Shown: positions 27,329 through 36,252 of the stretch, piece by piece | Layout of the letters: each line of letters starts with the position of its first letter | Position numbering within the stretch: the first letter of the stretch is position 1 | Origin: an uncultured Bacteroidales bacterium | Lineage (GTDB): Bacteria > Bacteroidota > Bacteroidia > Bacteroidales > UBA932 | Length of the DNA: 48,481 bases | Direction of reading: 5' to 3' | NCBI GenBank assembly: GCA_934700615.1 | Contig: CAKUXR010000023.1 | Span: forward strand, 1 to 48,481 | Notes under the pieces: model-generated | The model's input: only the letters and a program-made list of their open reading frames with translations | Told to the model about the DNA's origin: nothing | Databases searched by the model: none | Position numbers and translations under genes: made by a program

Positions 27329-27557
27329 ACAAATAGTTTACTATGAGGCACTCCGCCCATGCGTTCACCTCAGTTACGGGCTCCGGAATACGGCATTGAA
27401 AGTTCGCCTAACCGGAATTCCGTCGCCAAAAAGGCTTCAATAAAAGGTATATATTTCAATAATACAAACTGCGAAAATATCATAATTTTTCGAACTATCA
27501 AAACTCATCGACAAACTCGAGTCCTGTCAAAGAATGGCGAAAATCCGTTTTTTTTCG

Positions 27558-27565
27558 TAATTTTG
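27558..27565 (+). promoter_or_regulatory. -7 element ahead of parE
   Basis: TAATTTTG matches TAnnTTTG about 105 bases before the parE ATG, after a T-rich run. No TTTG is seen at the -33 position. Confidence 0.4.
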
Positions 27566-27670
27566 CACATATATGCGTTATCGGCAGCAGTTGACAATCA
27601 AAGTTCCGCAGACAGGACGCAAATGCGGCCGGAAATACCCACGCACAAAACAGCATTGACTTAAAGACAT

Positions 27671-29599
27671 ATGGCAGAAGAAGTACAGTACAATAACGAC
27701 TCGATCAGGACGCTGGAATGGAACAAGCACATCCGCCAGCGCTCGGGAATGTATATCGGAAGACTGGGCAACGGAAACAACCCTGACGACGGTATCTACA
27801 TACTCCTGAAGGAAATTGTCGACAACTCCATTGACGAATTCGCGATGGGGCACGGCAAGCAGATCCTGATTACCATCGAGGACAATACTGTGACCGTGAG
27901 GGACTTCGGACGAGGAATTCCGCTCGATTCAGTCGTGAAAGCTACAAACAACCTGAATACAGGAGGAAAGTTCGACGACAAGAGCTTCAAGAAATCTGTC
28001 GGAATGAACGGTGTCGGAAGCAAGGCTGTCAATGCATTGTCATCGGAGTTCTATATCGAGTCTTTCAGGGACGGAGAGAGTTCTTGGGCGAGATACGAAC
28101 GCGGAGAACTTAAAGATTCAGGAAAGAGGACAGGCGTAAGCGAAAAGAACGGCACGTTCGTGAAGTTCACACCTGACCCCCAGATGTTCGGCAACTACGC
28201 CTTCAACATGGACTTCGTCGAGACAATGGTAAAGAACTACTCTTATCTCAAGAGAGGTCTTACACTTGTCCTGAACGGAACCTCCTACAAATCGGACAAC
28301 GGTCTGCTGGACCTTGTCAATGAAAGGATGACGGAGGAGCCGAAATATCCGCCGATTCACCTCGAGGGAGAAGACATTGAAATAGTCCTCACCCACGGCG
28401 ACAGCTACGGCGAGAACATCTACTCTTTCGTCAACGGCCAATATACCCGCGACGGAGGCACCCACCTCGCAGCATACAGGGAGGCTATCGCAAAGACATT
28501 CAAGGACTTCTTCAAGAAAGACTACGAGCCGCAGGACTGCCGCCAGGGCATCGTCGGAGCCATAAGCATCCTCATCCAGGAGCCTCAGTTCGAAGGCCAG
28601 ACCAAGACCAAGCTCGGTTCCACATACATGTGGGAGAAGCAGGAGCGCGACGAGAACGGAAACCCGGTGAAAGGCGCAGACGGAGCGATCAAAATCGACA
28701 GGGGCCCTACCATCAGGACTTTTGTCAATGACTTCGTATCCAGAAACCTTGACAATTACCTCTACAAACACAAGGACATCGTTCCTATCATTGAAGAGAA
28801 AATCAAGGACTCCAAGAAAGAAAGGGAGGATATCGCCGGCATCCAGAAAAAGACAAGGGAAAAGAACAAGAAGGCCAATGTCTATAACAAGAAGCTCCGC
28901 GACTGCCGCTTCCATTATTGCGACAAGCCTGTAAAAGGAAAAGAGGACGAGGGCGAGAAGTCAAGCATCTTCATAACCGAGGGAGACTCAGCGAGCGGAA
29001 CCATCACCAAAGTCCGCAACGCGAACAACCAGGCAGTGTTCTCACTCAGGGGAAAGCCTATCAACAGTTACAAGGAGAGTCACAGGAAAGTCGCTGAGAA
29101 TGAAGAGCTTAACCTTCTCATTTCAGCACTTGGAGTGGAAGAGGACCTCAAGAATCTCAGATACAACAACATCATTGTCGCAACCGATGCCGATGATGAC
29201 GGAATGCATATCCGTATGCTGGTCCTCACGTTCTTCATGAAGTACTACCCTGACCTCATCAGAAGAAATCACGTCTATATACTCCAGACTCCGCTTTTCC
29301 GCGTCAGAAACAAGAAAGAGACGAGATACTGCTACAACGACGACGAAAAGGCCCAGGCCATAAAGGACCTCAAGACCGGCGTGGAAATCACACGATTCAA
29401 GGGTCTCGGAGAGATTTCACCTAACGAGTTTGTGGATTTCATCGGCGAGAACATGAGACTTGACGCCGTCAACCTGGCCAAGGACGAGTCCATCGCCAGC
29501 ATCATGGAATTTTACATGGGTGACAATACCATTGACAGACAGAACTTTATCCGGAAAAATCTCCGCAGTGAGACAGAACTGGAAGATATAAATATTTAG
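27671..29599 (+). CDS. parE: Topoisomerase IV (type IIA) subunit B
   Basis: The 642-residue ATPase subunit has the full GyrB/ParE layout. The GHKL fold includes KEIVDNSIDEF with the catalytic Glu and Asn, DFGRGIP and SVGMNGVGSKAVNAL. The transducer domain follows. The TOPRIM domain has SIFITEGDSASG and ATDADDDGMHIRM, and the end has RFKGLGE. It acts with ParC to decatenate daughter chromosomes. The short linker and lack of a GyrB-specific insertion, plus typical Bacteroidota ParE wording, favour ParE over GyrB. No parC gene follows; instead an acyltransferase starts after 10 bases and an acyl-CoA synthetase after that, so expression may be coupled to lipid genes. Confidence 0.88.
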   Translation: MAEEVQYNNDSIRTLEWNKHIRQRSGMYIGRLGNGNNPDDGIYILLKEIVDNSIDEFAMGHGKQILITIEDNTVTVRDFGRGIPLDSVVKATNNLNTGGKFDDKSFKKSVGMNGVGSKAVNALSSEFYIESFRDGESSWARYERGELKDSGKRTGVSEKNGTFVKFTPDPQMFGNYAFNMDFVETMVKNYSYLKRGLTLVLNGTSYKSDNGLLDLVNERMTEEPKYPPIHLEGEDIEIVLTHGDSYGENIYSFVNGQYTRDGGTHLAAYREAIAKTFKDFFKKDYEPQDCRQGIVGAISILIQEPQFEGQTKTKLGSTYMWEKQERDENGNPVKGADGAIKIDRGPTIRTFVNDFVSRNLDNYLYKHKDIVPIIEEKIKDSKKEREDIAGIQKKTREKNKKANVYNKKLRDCRFHYCDKPVKGKEDEGEKSSIFITEGDSASGTITKVRNANNQAVFSLRGKPINSYKESHRKVAENEELNLLISALGVEEDLKNLRYNNIIVATDADDDGMHIRMLVLTFFMKYYPDLIRRNHVYILQTPLFRVRNKKETRYCYNDDEKAQAIKDLKTGVEITRFKGLGEISPNEFVDFIGENMRLDAVNLAKDESIASIMEFYMGDNTIDRQNFIRKNLRSETELEDINI

Positions 29600-29609
29600 T
29601 ATCATCATT

Positions 29610-30179
29610 ATGGAATACAAGATTACAAGATGGTCGAAATTCTGCGGTTGGCTCCTCAAGAGGATGGGCTGGAAAACCGTAGGCGGACCTGCTCCCGAAA
29701 ATAAATGCATACTGCTTGGAGTTCCACACACATCGGCTTGGGACTTCGTCATCTCATACCTGTTCTACACCCAATTCGGAGCGATAGCGCACGTGATGAT
29801 AAAGAAGGAATTCTTCAAAGGCCCCGTCGGCTGGTTCCTGCGCAAAGTAGGCTGCATCCCTGTGGACCGCTCAAGCGCAAGCTCTATGCTTTTCAGTCTC
29901 ATCAATGAAATGGAGAAAGTGGATACTTTCCACCTTGCAATAGCACCTGAAGGAACCAGACACGCAATAAAGAAATGGAAAACCGGCTATCACATGATTG
30001 CAAGGAAAGTCGGATGTCCGGTTTACATGAGTTATTTCGACTGGGGAACCAAGTGCGTCAGCATCGGCAAGAAAGTAGAAATTACCGATGACGCACGTGC
30101 CGATACGGACAGGATCCAGGCCCTCTATGAAGAAATGCATCTGAAGGGAAAGCATCCTGAAGGTTATGTAACACACTAA
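29610..30179 (+). CDS. 1-acyl-sn-glycerol-3-phosphate acyltransferase-like protein (PlsC family)
   Basis: The 189-residue protein has the acyltransferase motifs of the PlsC superfamily: H-x4-D (His40 to Asp45, in GVPHTSAWDF), the glycerol-binding GCIPVDRSS (81-89) and APEGTR (112-117). It has no clear N-terminal membrane segment and is shorter than PlsC. It resembles the small variants common in Bacteroidota that sit beside acyl-CoA synthetases. It would transfer an acyl chain to a lysolipid or a similar acceptor. It lies 10 bases after parE and 12 bases before the synthetase. Confidence 0.85.
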   Translation: MEYKITRWSKFCGWLLKRMGWKTVGGPAPENKCILLGVPHTSAWDFVISYLFYTQFGAIAHVMIKKEFFKGPVGWFLRKVGCIPVDRSSASSMLFSLINEMEKVDTFHLAIAPEGTRHAIKKWKTGYHMIARKVGCPVYMSYFDWGTKCVSIGKKVEITDDARADTDRIQALYEEMHLKGKHPEGYVTH

Positions 30180-30191
30180 TATTCGACAATC

Positions 30192-31913
30192 ATGAGGAAT
30201 AGCCTATACAGAAAGTTGACCACGAACAGGGAGAATTACATCACTACCCTATCAAGACTTTTCGACTATGCGACTACGGCATACGCCAAAAGACCGGCTC
30301 TGACTTTCGTTGACGGTAGCCAAAAATACACATACGGCGAGTTCAGGGCAAAGAGTCTCGAACTTATGCATCTGTTCTCGAGATATGGTCTGAACGCAGG
30401 AGAAAGGATTGCCATCCTCTCGCAGAACATGCCGAACTGGACAGTTTCCCTGTTCTCCATCGTATCATTCGGAAGGGTTGCAGTACCTATTCTGCCGGAC
30501 TCTTCAGAAAACGAGGTGACAAATATCCTGAACCACTCGGAATGCAAGGCGATTTTCATCTCGCAGCGCATGCTCCCGAAACTGAACGAGGAGGTCAAGA
30601 AGAAAATGACTCTCGTCATTGACATTGACACTCTCGAAATCATATACAAGGACAGTTCCGCATTCACTTGCGACGGCTGGGGCAAGGAGCCTTCACCTGA
30701 TGACCTCGCAATGATCATCTATACGTCAGGAACTTCCGGAAAGGCAAAGGGAGTCATGCTCAGCCACAGGAACTTCTGTCACAACGTGATAGAGGCATGG
30801 CACGCGCAGAAGGCGAACAAGAAGGACAGATGGCTTTCAATCCTGCCGATGTCACACACTTACGAGATGAGTTTCAGCGTCCTCTATCCGCTGTACGTCG
30901 GAGGATGCGTATATCACATCAAGAAGCTCCCTACACCGACAATCCTCATTGAGACGATGAAGAAGGTACGTCCTACCATCATGTGCTCAGTGCCTCTCAT
31001 CATAGAAAAAGTCTATAAGTCCAGCGTAGTTCCGACCATCGCGCACAGCCGTGTGCTGTCATGGATGAAAGAACACACGCCAAAGATTCTCTACTTCCTC
31101 ATCGGCAAGAGGCTTTACGCCACATTCGGAGGAAGACTCAAGTTCTTCGGAATCGGCGGTTCCAAACTGGACCCTGCCGTAGAGGATTTCCTTATAAAGG
31201 CCAAGTTCCCTTATGCCATCGGATACGGACTTACTGAAACCGCACCGCTTATCACCAATGCCTGCGTCGGCAAGACCAAAGTCGGCTCGATAGGAGTCCC
31301 GGCCTATAACGTTCAGGTGAAACTGGACAATGTCAATCCGGAAACCGGAGAGGGTGAAATCATTGCGAAGGGTGACAATGTCATGCTTGGCTACTACAAG
31401 GACCCGGAGCGTACCCGTCAGGTGCTTTCAGATGACGGATGGTTCAGGACCAATGACCTGGCCTGCATGGATGAAAAAGGACGTTTCTACATAAAAGGCC
31501 GTCTGAACAACATGATTCTGGGACCTTCCGGCGAAAACATCTATCCTGAGGAAATCGAGCAGGTAATCAACCACTTCGGCGGAGTGAACGAATCTCTGGT
31601 CATGGAGAGGGACGGCAAGCTCATCGCCCTCGTGAAATTCGATGACAACGTCCTCAACTGGGACCAGGCTACAGAGGACAAGTTCTTCGAAAACCTCCAG
31701 GCCAAGAAGAAGGCCGTGCTGGACTACGTGAACAAGCATGTGGGCAAATCGTCCAAGGTCAATACCGTAGAGGTCGTCAAGGACAATTTCGAAAAGACGG
31801 CCACACAGAAGATCCGGCGGTTCAAGTACAATGGAGCACATGGTGACGAACCGAAAGAACCGAATGTGACCAGCGAACCGAATGAAACAAAAGAAGACCA
31901 AAAGGATAACTAG
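30192..31913 (+). CDS. Long-chain fatty acid-CoA ligase (AMP-forming), second paralogue
   Basis: The 573-residue enzyme has the adenylation motifs AMIIYTSGTSGKAKGVMLSH (about 173-192), YGLTETAPLITN, DGWFRTNDL, KGRLNNMILGPSGENIYPEE and the C-terminal KTATQKIRRFKY. It is clearly homologous to the protein at 10398-12050 along its full length. It has an extra hydrophilic tail of about 25 residues (EPKEPNVTSEPNETKEDQ). With the acyltransferase immediately upstream, the pair could activate an exogenous or recycled fatty acid and attach it to a lysolipid. A bidirectional terminator follows. Confidence 0.9.
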   Translation: MRNSLYRKLTTNRENYITTLSRLFDYATTAYAKRPALTFVDGSQKYTYGEFRAKSLELMHLFSRYGLNAGERIAILSQNMPNWTVSLFSIVSFGRVAVPILPDSSENEVTNILNHSECKAIFISQRMLPKLNEEVKKKMTLVIDIDTLEIIYKDSSAFTCDGWGKEPSPDDLAMIIYTSGTSGKAKGVMLSHRNFCHNVIEAWHAQKANKKDRWLSILPMSHTYEMSFSVLYPLYVGGCVYHIKKLPTPTILIETMKKVRPTIMCSVPLIIEKVYKSSVVPTIAHSRVLSWMKEHTPKILYFLIGKRLYATFGGRLKFFGIGGSKLDPAVEDFLIKAKFPYAIGYGLTETAPLITNACVGKTKVGSIGVPAYNVQVKLDNVNPETGEGEIIAKGDNVMLGYYKDPERTRQVLSDDGWFRTNDLACMDEKGRFYIKGRLNNMILGPSGENIYPEEIEQVINHFGGVNESLVMERDGKLIALVKFDDNVLNWDQATEDKFFENLQAKKKAVLDYVNKHVGKSSKVNTVEVVKDNFEKTATQKIRRFKYNGAHGDEPKEPNVTSEPNETKEDQKDN

Positions 31914-31977
31914 ATAAAGTTTCCGACTTGCGGAATTCCAGCAAATCAGGGACTTACGGAATCTGATCCAACAGCGT

Positions 31978-32016
31978 AAAAAACTCCGCCTTGCAGATTT
32001 GCGAGACGGAGTTTTT
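31978..32016. terminator. Bidirectional terminator
   Basis: AAAAACTCCG (31979-31988) pairs with CGGAGTTTTT (32007-32016), with TGCAGATTTGC forming an inner stem. A-rich and T-rich flanks allow termination of both the acyl-CoA synthetase (+) and the MBL hydrolase (-), whose stops face each other. Confidence 0.85.
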
Positions 32017-32826
32017 CTAAAGCACGAACATCGGGGAAGGTGTCTGCCGAGGCAAAGCCCTCAGGCTCACCACCCCATCACCGGCACCGGCCGAGGTCAA
32101 TGCCGATTTGGCGGCATTGTATGCAAGTTCAGGAGTATTGTTATGCTCACTGAGATGGCACAGGAATATGTTCTTCAGCCCAGGATGCCAGAAACGGCGT
32201 ATGGCATCCGCACACTCGTCATTGCTCAAATGTCCATGTCCCTGACATATACGCATCTTCAGTTCATGAGTATAGGGACCGGAGATAAGCATATCCATAT
32301 CATAATTGGCCTCTATCACGACGGTATCTGCCTCAGAAGAGTATAGGACAGCCTCTTCCGTCATACGTCCTATATCGGTCATTATCACGAACTTGCGTTC
32401 TGAAGTCTGAATATAATATCCCACGGTCTGCGTAGCGTCATGAGGTACAACGAAGTACTTGACACGGAAACCGGCAATGTCATTCCATTCACCCTCGACA
32501 AGCTCTTTCCTGCATTGACCAAGAAACGGAGAACCGAAGGCATGGGCCGACAATGCGGCATGCAGTTCCGAAGTCGCATAAACAGGCTTCTTGAGTTTCT
32601 TGCAATAAGAAGCAAGACTACGTATATGATCCATGTGGTCATGGGTCACGAGTACGGCACTGAAACTGTTTTCGTCCAGCCCGTTGGCCGACAAAATGGT
32701 CTTCAGCCGTCTCAGACTGACGCCGGCGTCTATAAGAACCGCATGCCTCTGCTCGGCACCTTCCTGCGATTCGAGATAATAGCAGTTGCCGCAGCTACCG
32801 CTTGAAAGACTCATGAATCTGAGCAT
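32017..32826 (-). CDS. MBL-fold metallo-hydrolase (YycJ/WalJ type)
   Basis: The 269-residue protein has the metallo-beta-lactamase metal-binding motif THDHMDH (61-67). It is preceded by the family start MLRFMSLSSGSCGNCYYLES and LIDAGVSLRRLKTIL, and later shows ATQTVGYYIQ, IMTDIGRM, EANYD and CHLSEHNN. The start and spacing match YycJ/WalJ-like cytosolic nucleases or phosphodiesterases linked to DNA replication and repair, but the catalytic substrate is not visible. It lies 27 bases downstream of the TPR protein gene on the same strand, so they may be co-transcribed. Confidence 0.88.
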   Translation of the reverse strand: MLRFMSLSSGSCGNCYYLESQEGAEQRHAVLIDAGVSLRRLKTILSANGLDENSFSAVLVTHDHMDHIRSLASYCKKLKKPVYATSELHAALSAHAFGSPFLGQCRKELVEGEWNDIAGFRVKYFVVPHDATQTVGYYIQTSERKFVIMTDIGRMTEEAVLYSSEADTVVIEANYDMDMLISGPYTHELKMRICQGHGHLSNDECADAIRRFWHPGLKNIFLCHLSEHNNTPELAYNAAKSALTSAGAGDGVVSLRALPRQTPSPMFVL

Positions 32827-32853
32827 TGTATAATAACACTTTAAAAATTTCTC

Positions 32854-34872
32854 CTACTGCTGAGCTTCCTGCTCGCAATATTTCTTGATTACTCCGTACG
32901 CATCAGAAACTCCAAGTTCACCTGCACGGGACAAGTCAATGCAGCCTTTCTCCTTATCCTTCAGATATATGAGGACAAGTCCCCTGTTGAAATAGGCGTC
33001 GCCCATGTACGGATACAGGCTCAGGGCTTTCGTATAGTTTCCTATCGCCTCGACATAAGACGCGGAAAGGCATTGGAGATTCGCAAGATTGAACCAGATG
33101 TAAGGAATGTCGCCCACGGTTTCCGCAGCGCTCTTCATATCCTGAACGGCATCAGAATAATCGTAACTTCGGCTGACCTGATCAGTCACACGCGCCCTGG
33201 TAGTACCCTGGTCATCCATCGTCAGCGTCTGGACATTGTTCTCTATAGACGAGATGAAATCTATCATGTCGGCACGGAGCACGCCCCTGTTCATCTGGTA
33301 GAAAGCCTTGTACAGTTTCTTGTATTTGTCTCCTGTCTCCCCTTCAATTGCATTGTCGTAATGCGCCAATGCCGAATTGAACTGCTTGTCAGCGACATCA
33401 TACAGCGCCTTCAGGAACTCACCCTCAGCATCACCCGGAGGCAGAGACCAGACCGCATCCGACACAGCCGATGAAGAAGTGAAACGCACTGTATCAGAAT
33501 TGGATACGACAACAGGAACAGGAGACTCGGCCTTGAACTTGTCTATAAGCGCATTCTCATAGCGGGTTTTCAACGCATACTGCACATTGTCCCTCTCATC
33601 CGAAAGCTTGAACCTGTAAAGAGGACGCAACCTGATATCGACATCCCTGTGCTGGAGCATCTCATCATCGAAGTCCTTCTTCGCGAAATCGGCATCCAGA
33701 GCCAGAAGCGAACTGTATTTCTGGGTCGTATCCGCAAAAGAGACCTCCCCGCTGCCTGTCTTCTCACGATACTCGGAAATCTTCTTCTGGGCAGTCTCAT
33801 AATCCTTCTTCGAAGCCGACTTCATGCCAAGCATATTCTCCACATACGACCTGTTCATATAGGCCTTGGCAAAATCAGGATAAAGGTCAATGGCCTTGTC
33901 GTAATCCTCCAGAGCATCCCGCCATCTCTCCATATTCACGAAATAAGATGCCCTGTTGTAATAGGCAAGCACATTTCCCGGATTGATGTTGATTACCCTG
34001 TCCATATCCTGGAGAGCATCCTCGTAATTGCCGACCTGGGCATGGATGAGACTCCTGTTGTAGAGTGTCAATGCATTGCCCGGCTCATCCTTCAGCACCC
34101 TGTCCAAGTCAGCCATGGCGGCATTGTAATTGTTTTGCTCATAATACATTATGGCCCTGTTGAAATACGCGAATGTACTCGTACTGTCCAGACTTATGGC
34201 CATGTCCATATCAGCAATCGCATCTTCATACTTATGCTGTGACGCATACAGACGCCCCCTCCTGATGAATCCCTCAGGCTCGAAACGGTCCAGCGATATC
34301 GCCTTGTTGTAATCCGAAAAAGCCTTGGTCGTATCCCGCAGGAAAAGCCAGCTGGCACCCCTGTTCAGGTACGCCGACGGGTCCTTCGGCTCCTTCCTTA
34401 TGTACCTGTCGAAGTCCGCTACCGCCTTGTCGAACTGCTGCGCAAGAAAATACGTCACACCGCGGCTGAAATAAAGGCCAATGTAACCGGGGCGCAGGTC
34501 AATGGCAGTCTGGAGGTCTCCCAGCGCTTTGTCATAGTCACCGAAACGGCTCTCGGTTATCGCCTTATAATGGTATCCTGAAGTGAAGACGGGGTTCAGT
34601 CTCACGGAATTGTTGAAGTCCTTCTGGGCGCCACGCAAATCCCCGAGATTATATTTCGCGATTCCTCTGTAAAAATACGTCCAATAATCAGTACTGTCAA
34701 TGCGCGCAAGGACATTGAAATTCTCGATAGCCTTGGAGAATTTCCCGTCGGCAAGGGCGCTTCTCCCCCTGAAGAAGAACACATCCTTGTCATATTGCGC
34801 AAAGGCCCCCACCGAAAACAGCAGAAGCAAAGTCAATGAAAGGAACCAATATTTAAAATTTCCTGAATTCAT
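32854..34872 (-). CDS. Periplasmic or outer-membrane TPR-repeat protein
   Basis: The 672-residue protein has a signal peptide (about 1-25, ending VGAFAQ) and then a long array of tetratricopeptide repeats. The first 390 residues hold about ten units of the A-Y-xNRGxxxxxxxxYxxAxxDxxxAIxLxP kind (e.g. PEGFIRRGRLYASQHKYEDA). An interruption with a non-TPR helical segment (about 400-600) is followed by one or two more repeats near the C-terminus (YIWFNLANLQCLSASYVEAI). Such proteins are protein-protein scaffolds of the envelope. Its promoter (34970-35000) overlaps the edge of palindromic element copy 2. Function otherwise unknown. Confidence 0.88.
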   Translation of the reverse strand: MNSGNFKYWFLSLTLLLLFSVGAFAQYDKDVFFFRGRSALADGKFSKAIENFNVLARIDSTDYWTYFYRGIAKYNLGDLRGAQKDFNNSVRLNPVFTSGYHYKAITESRFGDYDKALGDLQTAIDLRPGYIGLYFSRGVTYFLAQQFDKAVADFDRYIRKEPKDPSAYLNRGASWLFLRDTTKAFSDYNKAISLDRFEPEGFIRRGRLYASQHKYEDAIADMDMAISLDSTSTFAYFNRAIMYYEQNNYNAAMADLDRVLKDEPGNALTLYNRSLIHAQVGNYEDALQDMDRVININPGNVLAYYNRASYFVNMERWRDALEDYDKAIDLYPDFAKAYMNRSYVENMLGMKSASKKDYETAQKKISEYREKTGSGEVSFADTTQKYSSLLALDADFAKKDFDDEMLQHRDVDIRLRPLYRFKLSDERDNVQYALKTRYENALIDKFKAESPVPVVVSNSDTVRFTSSSAVSDAVWSLPPGDAEGEFLKALYDVADKQFNSALAHYDNAIEGETGDKYKKLYKAFYQMNRGVLRADMIDFISSIENNVQTLTMDDQGTTRARVTDQVSRSYDYSDAVQDMKSAAETVGDIPYIWFNLANLQCLSASYVEAIGNYTKALSLYPYMGDAYFNRGLVLIYLKDKEKGCIDLSRAGELGVSDAYGVIKKYCEQEAQQ

Positions 34873-34969
34873 CAGAAATTCCTAATTTTGAAGTCATTTT
34901 CCAAAAAGGCTGGCTCTCCATGCAAGAAACAGCCGACATAAAAGCCCCGGGAAGGGCTGCGAAAGATTA

Positions 34970-35000
34970 CAAAGATAATCAATTAGTAACATGAAAAAAA
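34970..35000 (-). promoter_or_regulatory. Promoter of the TPR gene, overlapping a repeat element
   Basis: On the minus strand TATCTTTG (34977-34970) matches the -7 consensus. A TTTT (35000-34997) lies 19 bases upstream in the -33 position. That -33 part belongs to the A/T-rich end of palindromic element copy 2. The predicted start is about 90 bases before the TPR start codon. Confidence 0.55.
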
Positions 35001-35147
35001 ATAAGTTGCCTCAGATTAAGAGAAGATTTTCGAGGATAGATCTGTTTTTGAAGAAGGAGTGTACTGGACGTACACGACTGATGAGAAAATAGATATAGAC
35101 CGAAAAGATTCCTTAAGATGATGCAGGTTATTTTTTTGAAGGTTACT
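34985..35147. repeat. Palindromic ~160-bp element, copy 2
   Basis: Starts AGTAACATGAAAAAAAATAAG and ends GGTTACT, its inverted complement. Compared with copies 1 and 3, both stems have changed sequence yet still pair (CTGTTTT with AAAATAG; TTGC with GCAG), while the apex GTGTACTGGACGTACACGAC is unchanged. It lies between the divergent TPR and M28 genes. Confidence 0.85.
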
Positions 35148-35167
35148 TACATGCTCCATTAGTCGAA

Positions 35168-36169
35168 ATGAAGAAAAAATTGCTCAATATAGTCCTGCTG
35201 GCTCTGCTGGCATTGCCGGCACTTGCCCAGTCAGTGCCGAACATCGGTGCCATCAGCAGCACCCAGGCCCACAATGTCGTATGGGAGACCAAGATTTTCC
35301 GCCAGATAGAGTTCCTTTCCGACTCGCTGTGCGGAGGAAGGGCAACAGGAACACGTGGAAGCACAGAAGCGGCAGCATGGATCATGAGAAGATTCAGTTC
35401 CATAGGGCTTATGCCGTGCGGAGACGCCTGGACCCACCATTTCTATGAACCCTTCGGAAGGAACGTAATCGGTTTTCTTCCTGGCTCATCCAAACGCCAC
35501 AGAGACTCTTATGTAATCGTAATGTCCCACTATGACGGCCTCGGCACCCTGAACGGAGTACTCTATCCGGGAGCGGACAGCAATGCCTCGGGAGTAGTGT
35601 CAATGATAAGCATCGCCGAAATGTTCTCTTCCATGAGACACCTCGGACGGGCATACGGCAGCAACCTGATATTCGTTGCACTGGATGCCAAATCCGGCAG
35701 CATGAAAGGCTCCAGAGCACTGTGGAAGATGATTTCCGAAGGACTGCTGCAAGACCCCGTATCAGGCAAGGCAATAGAACCGTCCCAGATCGGCATGGTC
35801 GTCAACATTGATCAGGTCGGAGGCACCATGAGCACATTGAAATCAGGCAGGAAAGACTTCATCATAATGCTCGGACGCGAAGCGGCAGGTCAGGAGAATT
35901 CAGGACTCCTCAGCCTCTGCAACCTGAAATACGGGTCAGGACTCGAACTGAGCTACGACTACTACGGAAGCAAGGACTTCACCAATGTCTTCTACCGCAG
36001 GGTAAGCGACCAGAAAGTATTCCTGGAGAACAAGATACCTGCGGTCATGTTCACGTCGGGAATCACGATGAACAACAACAAGCCTTACGACAACCCTGCT
36101 TCCATTGACCTGAACATCCTGAAAAGGCGCATCTGGCTCATGTTCCACTGGATCGAAAGGATATTGTAG
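35168..36169 (+). CDS. M28-family peptidase-like secreted protein
   Basis: The 333-residue protein has a signal peptide (MKKKLLNIVLLALLALPALA). The M28 aminopeptidase fold shows VMSHYDGLG (about 118-126, first zinc His and bridging Asp), PGADSNASGVVSMI (about 135-148) and VVNIDQVGG (about 209-217). Where active enzymes show a Glu-Glu pair followed by G-L-x-GS, this protein has LDAKSGSMKGSRAL (about 171-184), so the catalytic glutamates are not evident. It may be an inactive or altered member that binds peptides or sugars, or the glutamate may come from elsewhere. It has its own unit, separated from the next gene by a promoter at 36187-36217. Confidence 0.78.
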   Translation: MKKKLLNIVLLALLALPALAQSVPNIGAISSTQAHNVVWETKIFRQIEFLSDSLCGGRATGTRGSTEAAAWIMRRFSSIGLMPCGDAWTHHFYEPFGRNVIGFLPGSSKRHRDSYVIVMSHYDGLGTLNGVLYPGADSNASGVVSMISIAEMFSSMRHLGRAYGSNLIFVALDAKSGSMKGSRALWKMISEGLLQDPVSGKAIEPSQIGMVVNIDQVGGTMSTLKSGRKDFIIMLGREAAGQENSGLLSLCNLKYGSGLELSYDYYGSKDFTNVFYRRVSDQKVFLENKIPAVMFTSGITMNNNKPYDNPASIDLNILKRRIWLMFHWIERIL

Positions 36170-36186
36170 CCCTGCTGAAATTTCGT

Positions 36187-36217
36187 TTTCCAGTTCAATG
36201 TTCTTTCACTATCTTTG
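36187..36217 (+). promoter_or_regulatory. Promoter of the ABC exporter operon
   Basis: TTTC (36187-36190) and TATCTTTG (36210-36217) are 19 bases apart, a good Bacteroidota -33/-7 match. Transcription would start near 36224, about 29 bases before the ABC transporter ATG. Confidence 0.65.
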
Positions 36218-36252
36218 TAGGCTGTATTATAATATAAGAAGAAAGACAATAG

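Noticed and set aside
34991..35092. A 33-codon reading frame (MKKNKLPQIKRRF…) inside palindromic element copy 2
   Set aside because: The same frame stops after three codons in copy 1 and eight in copy 3, so the conserved feature is the fold and not a peptide.
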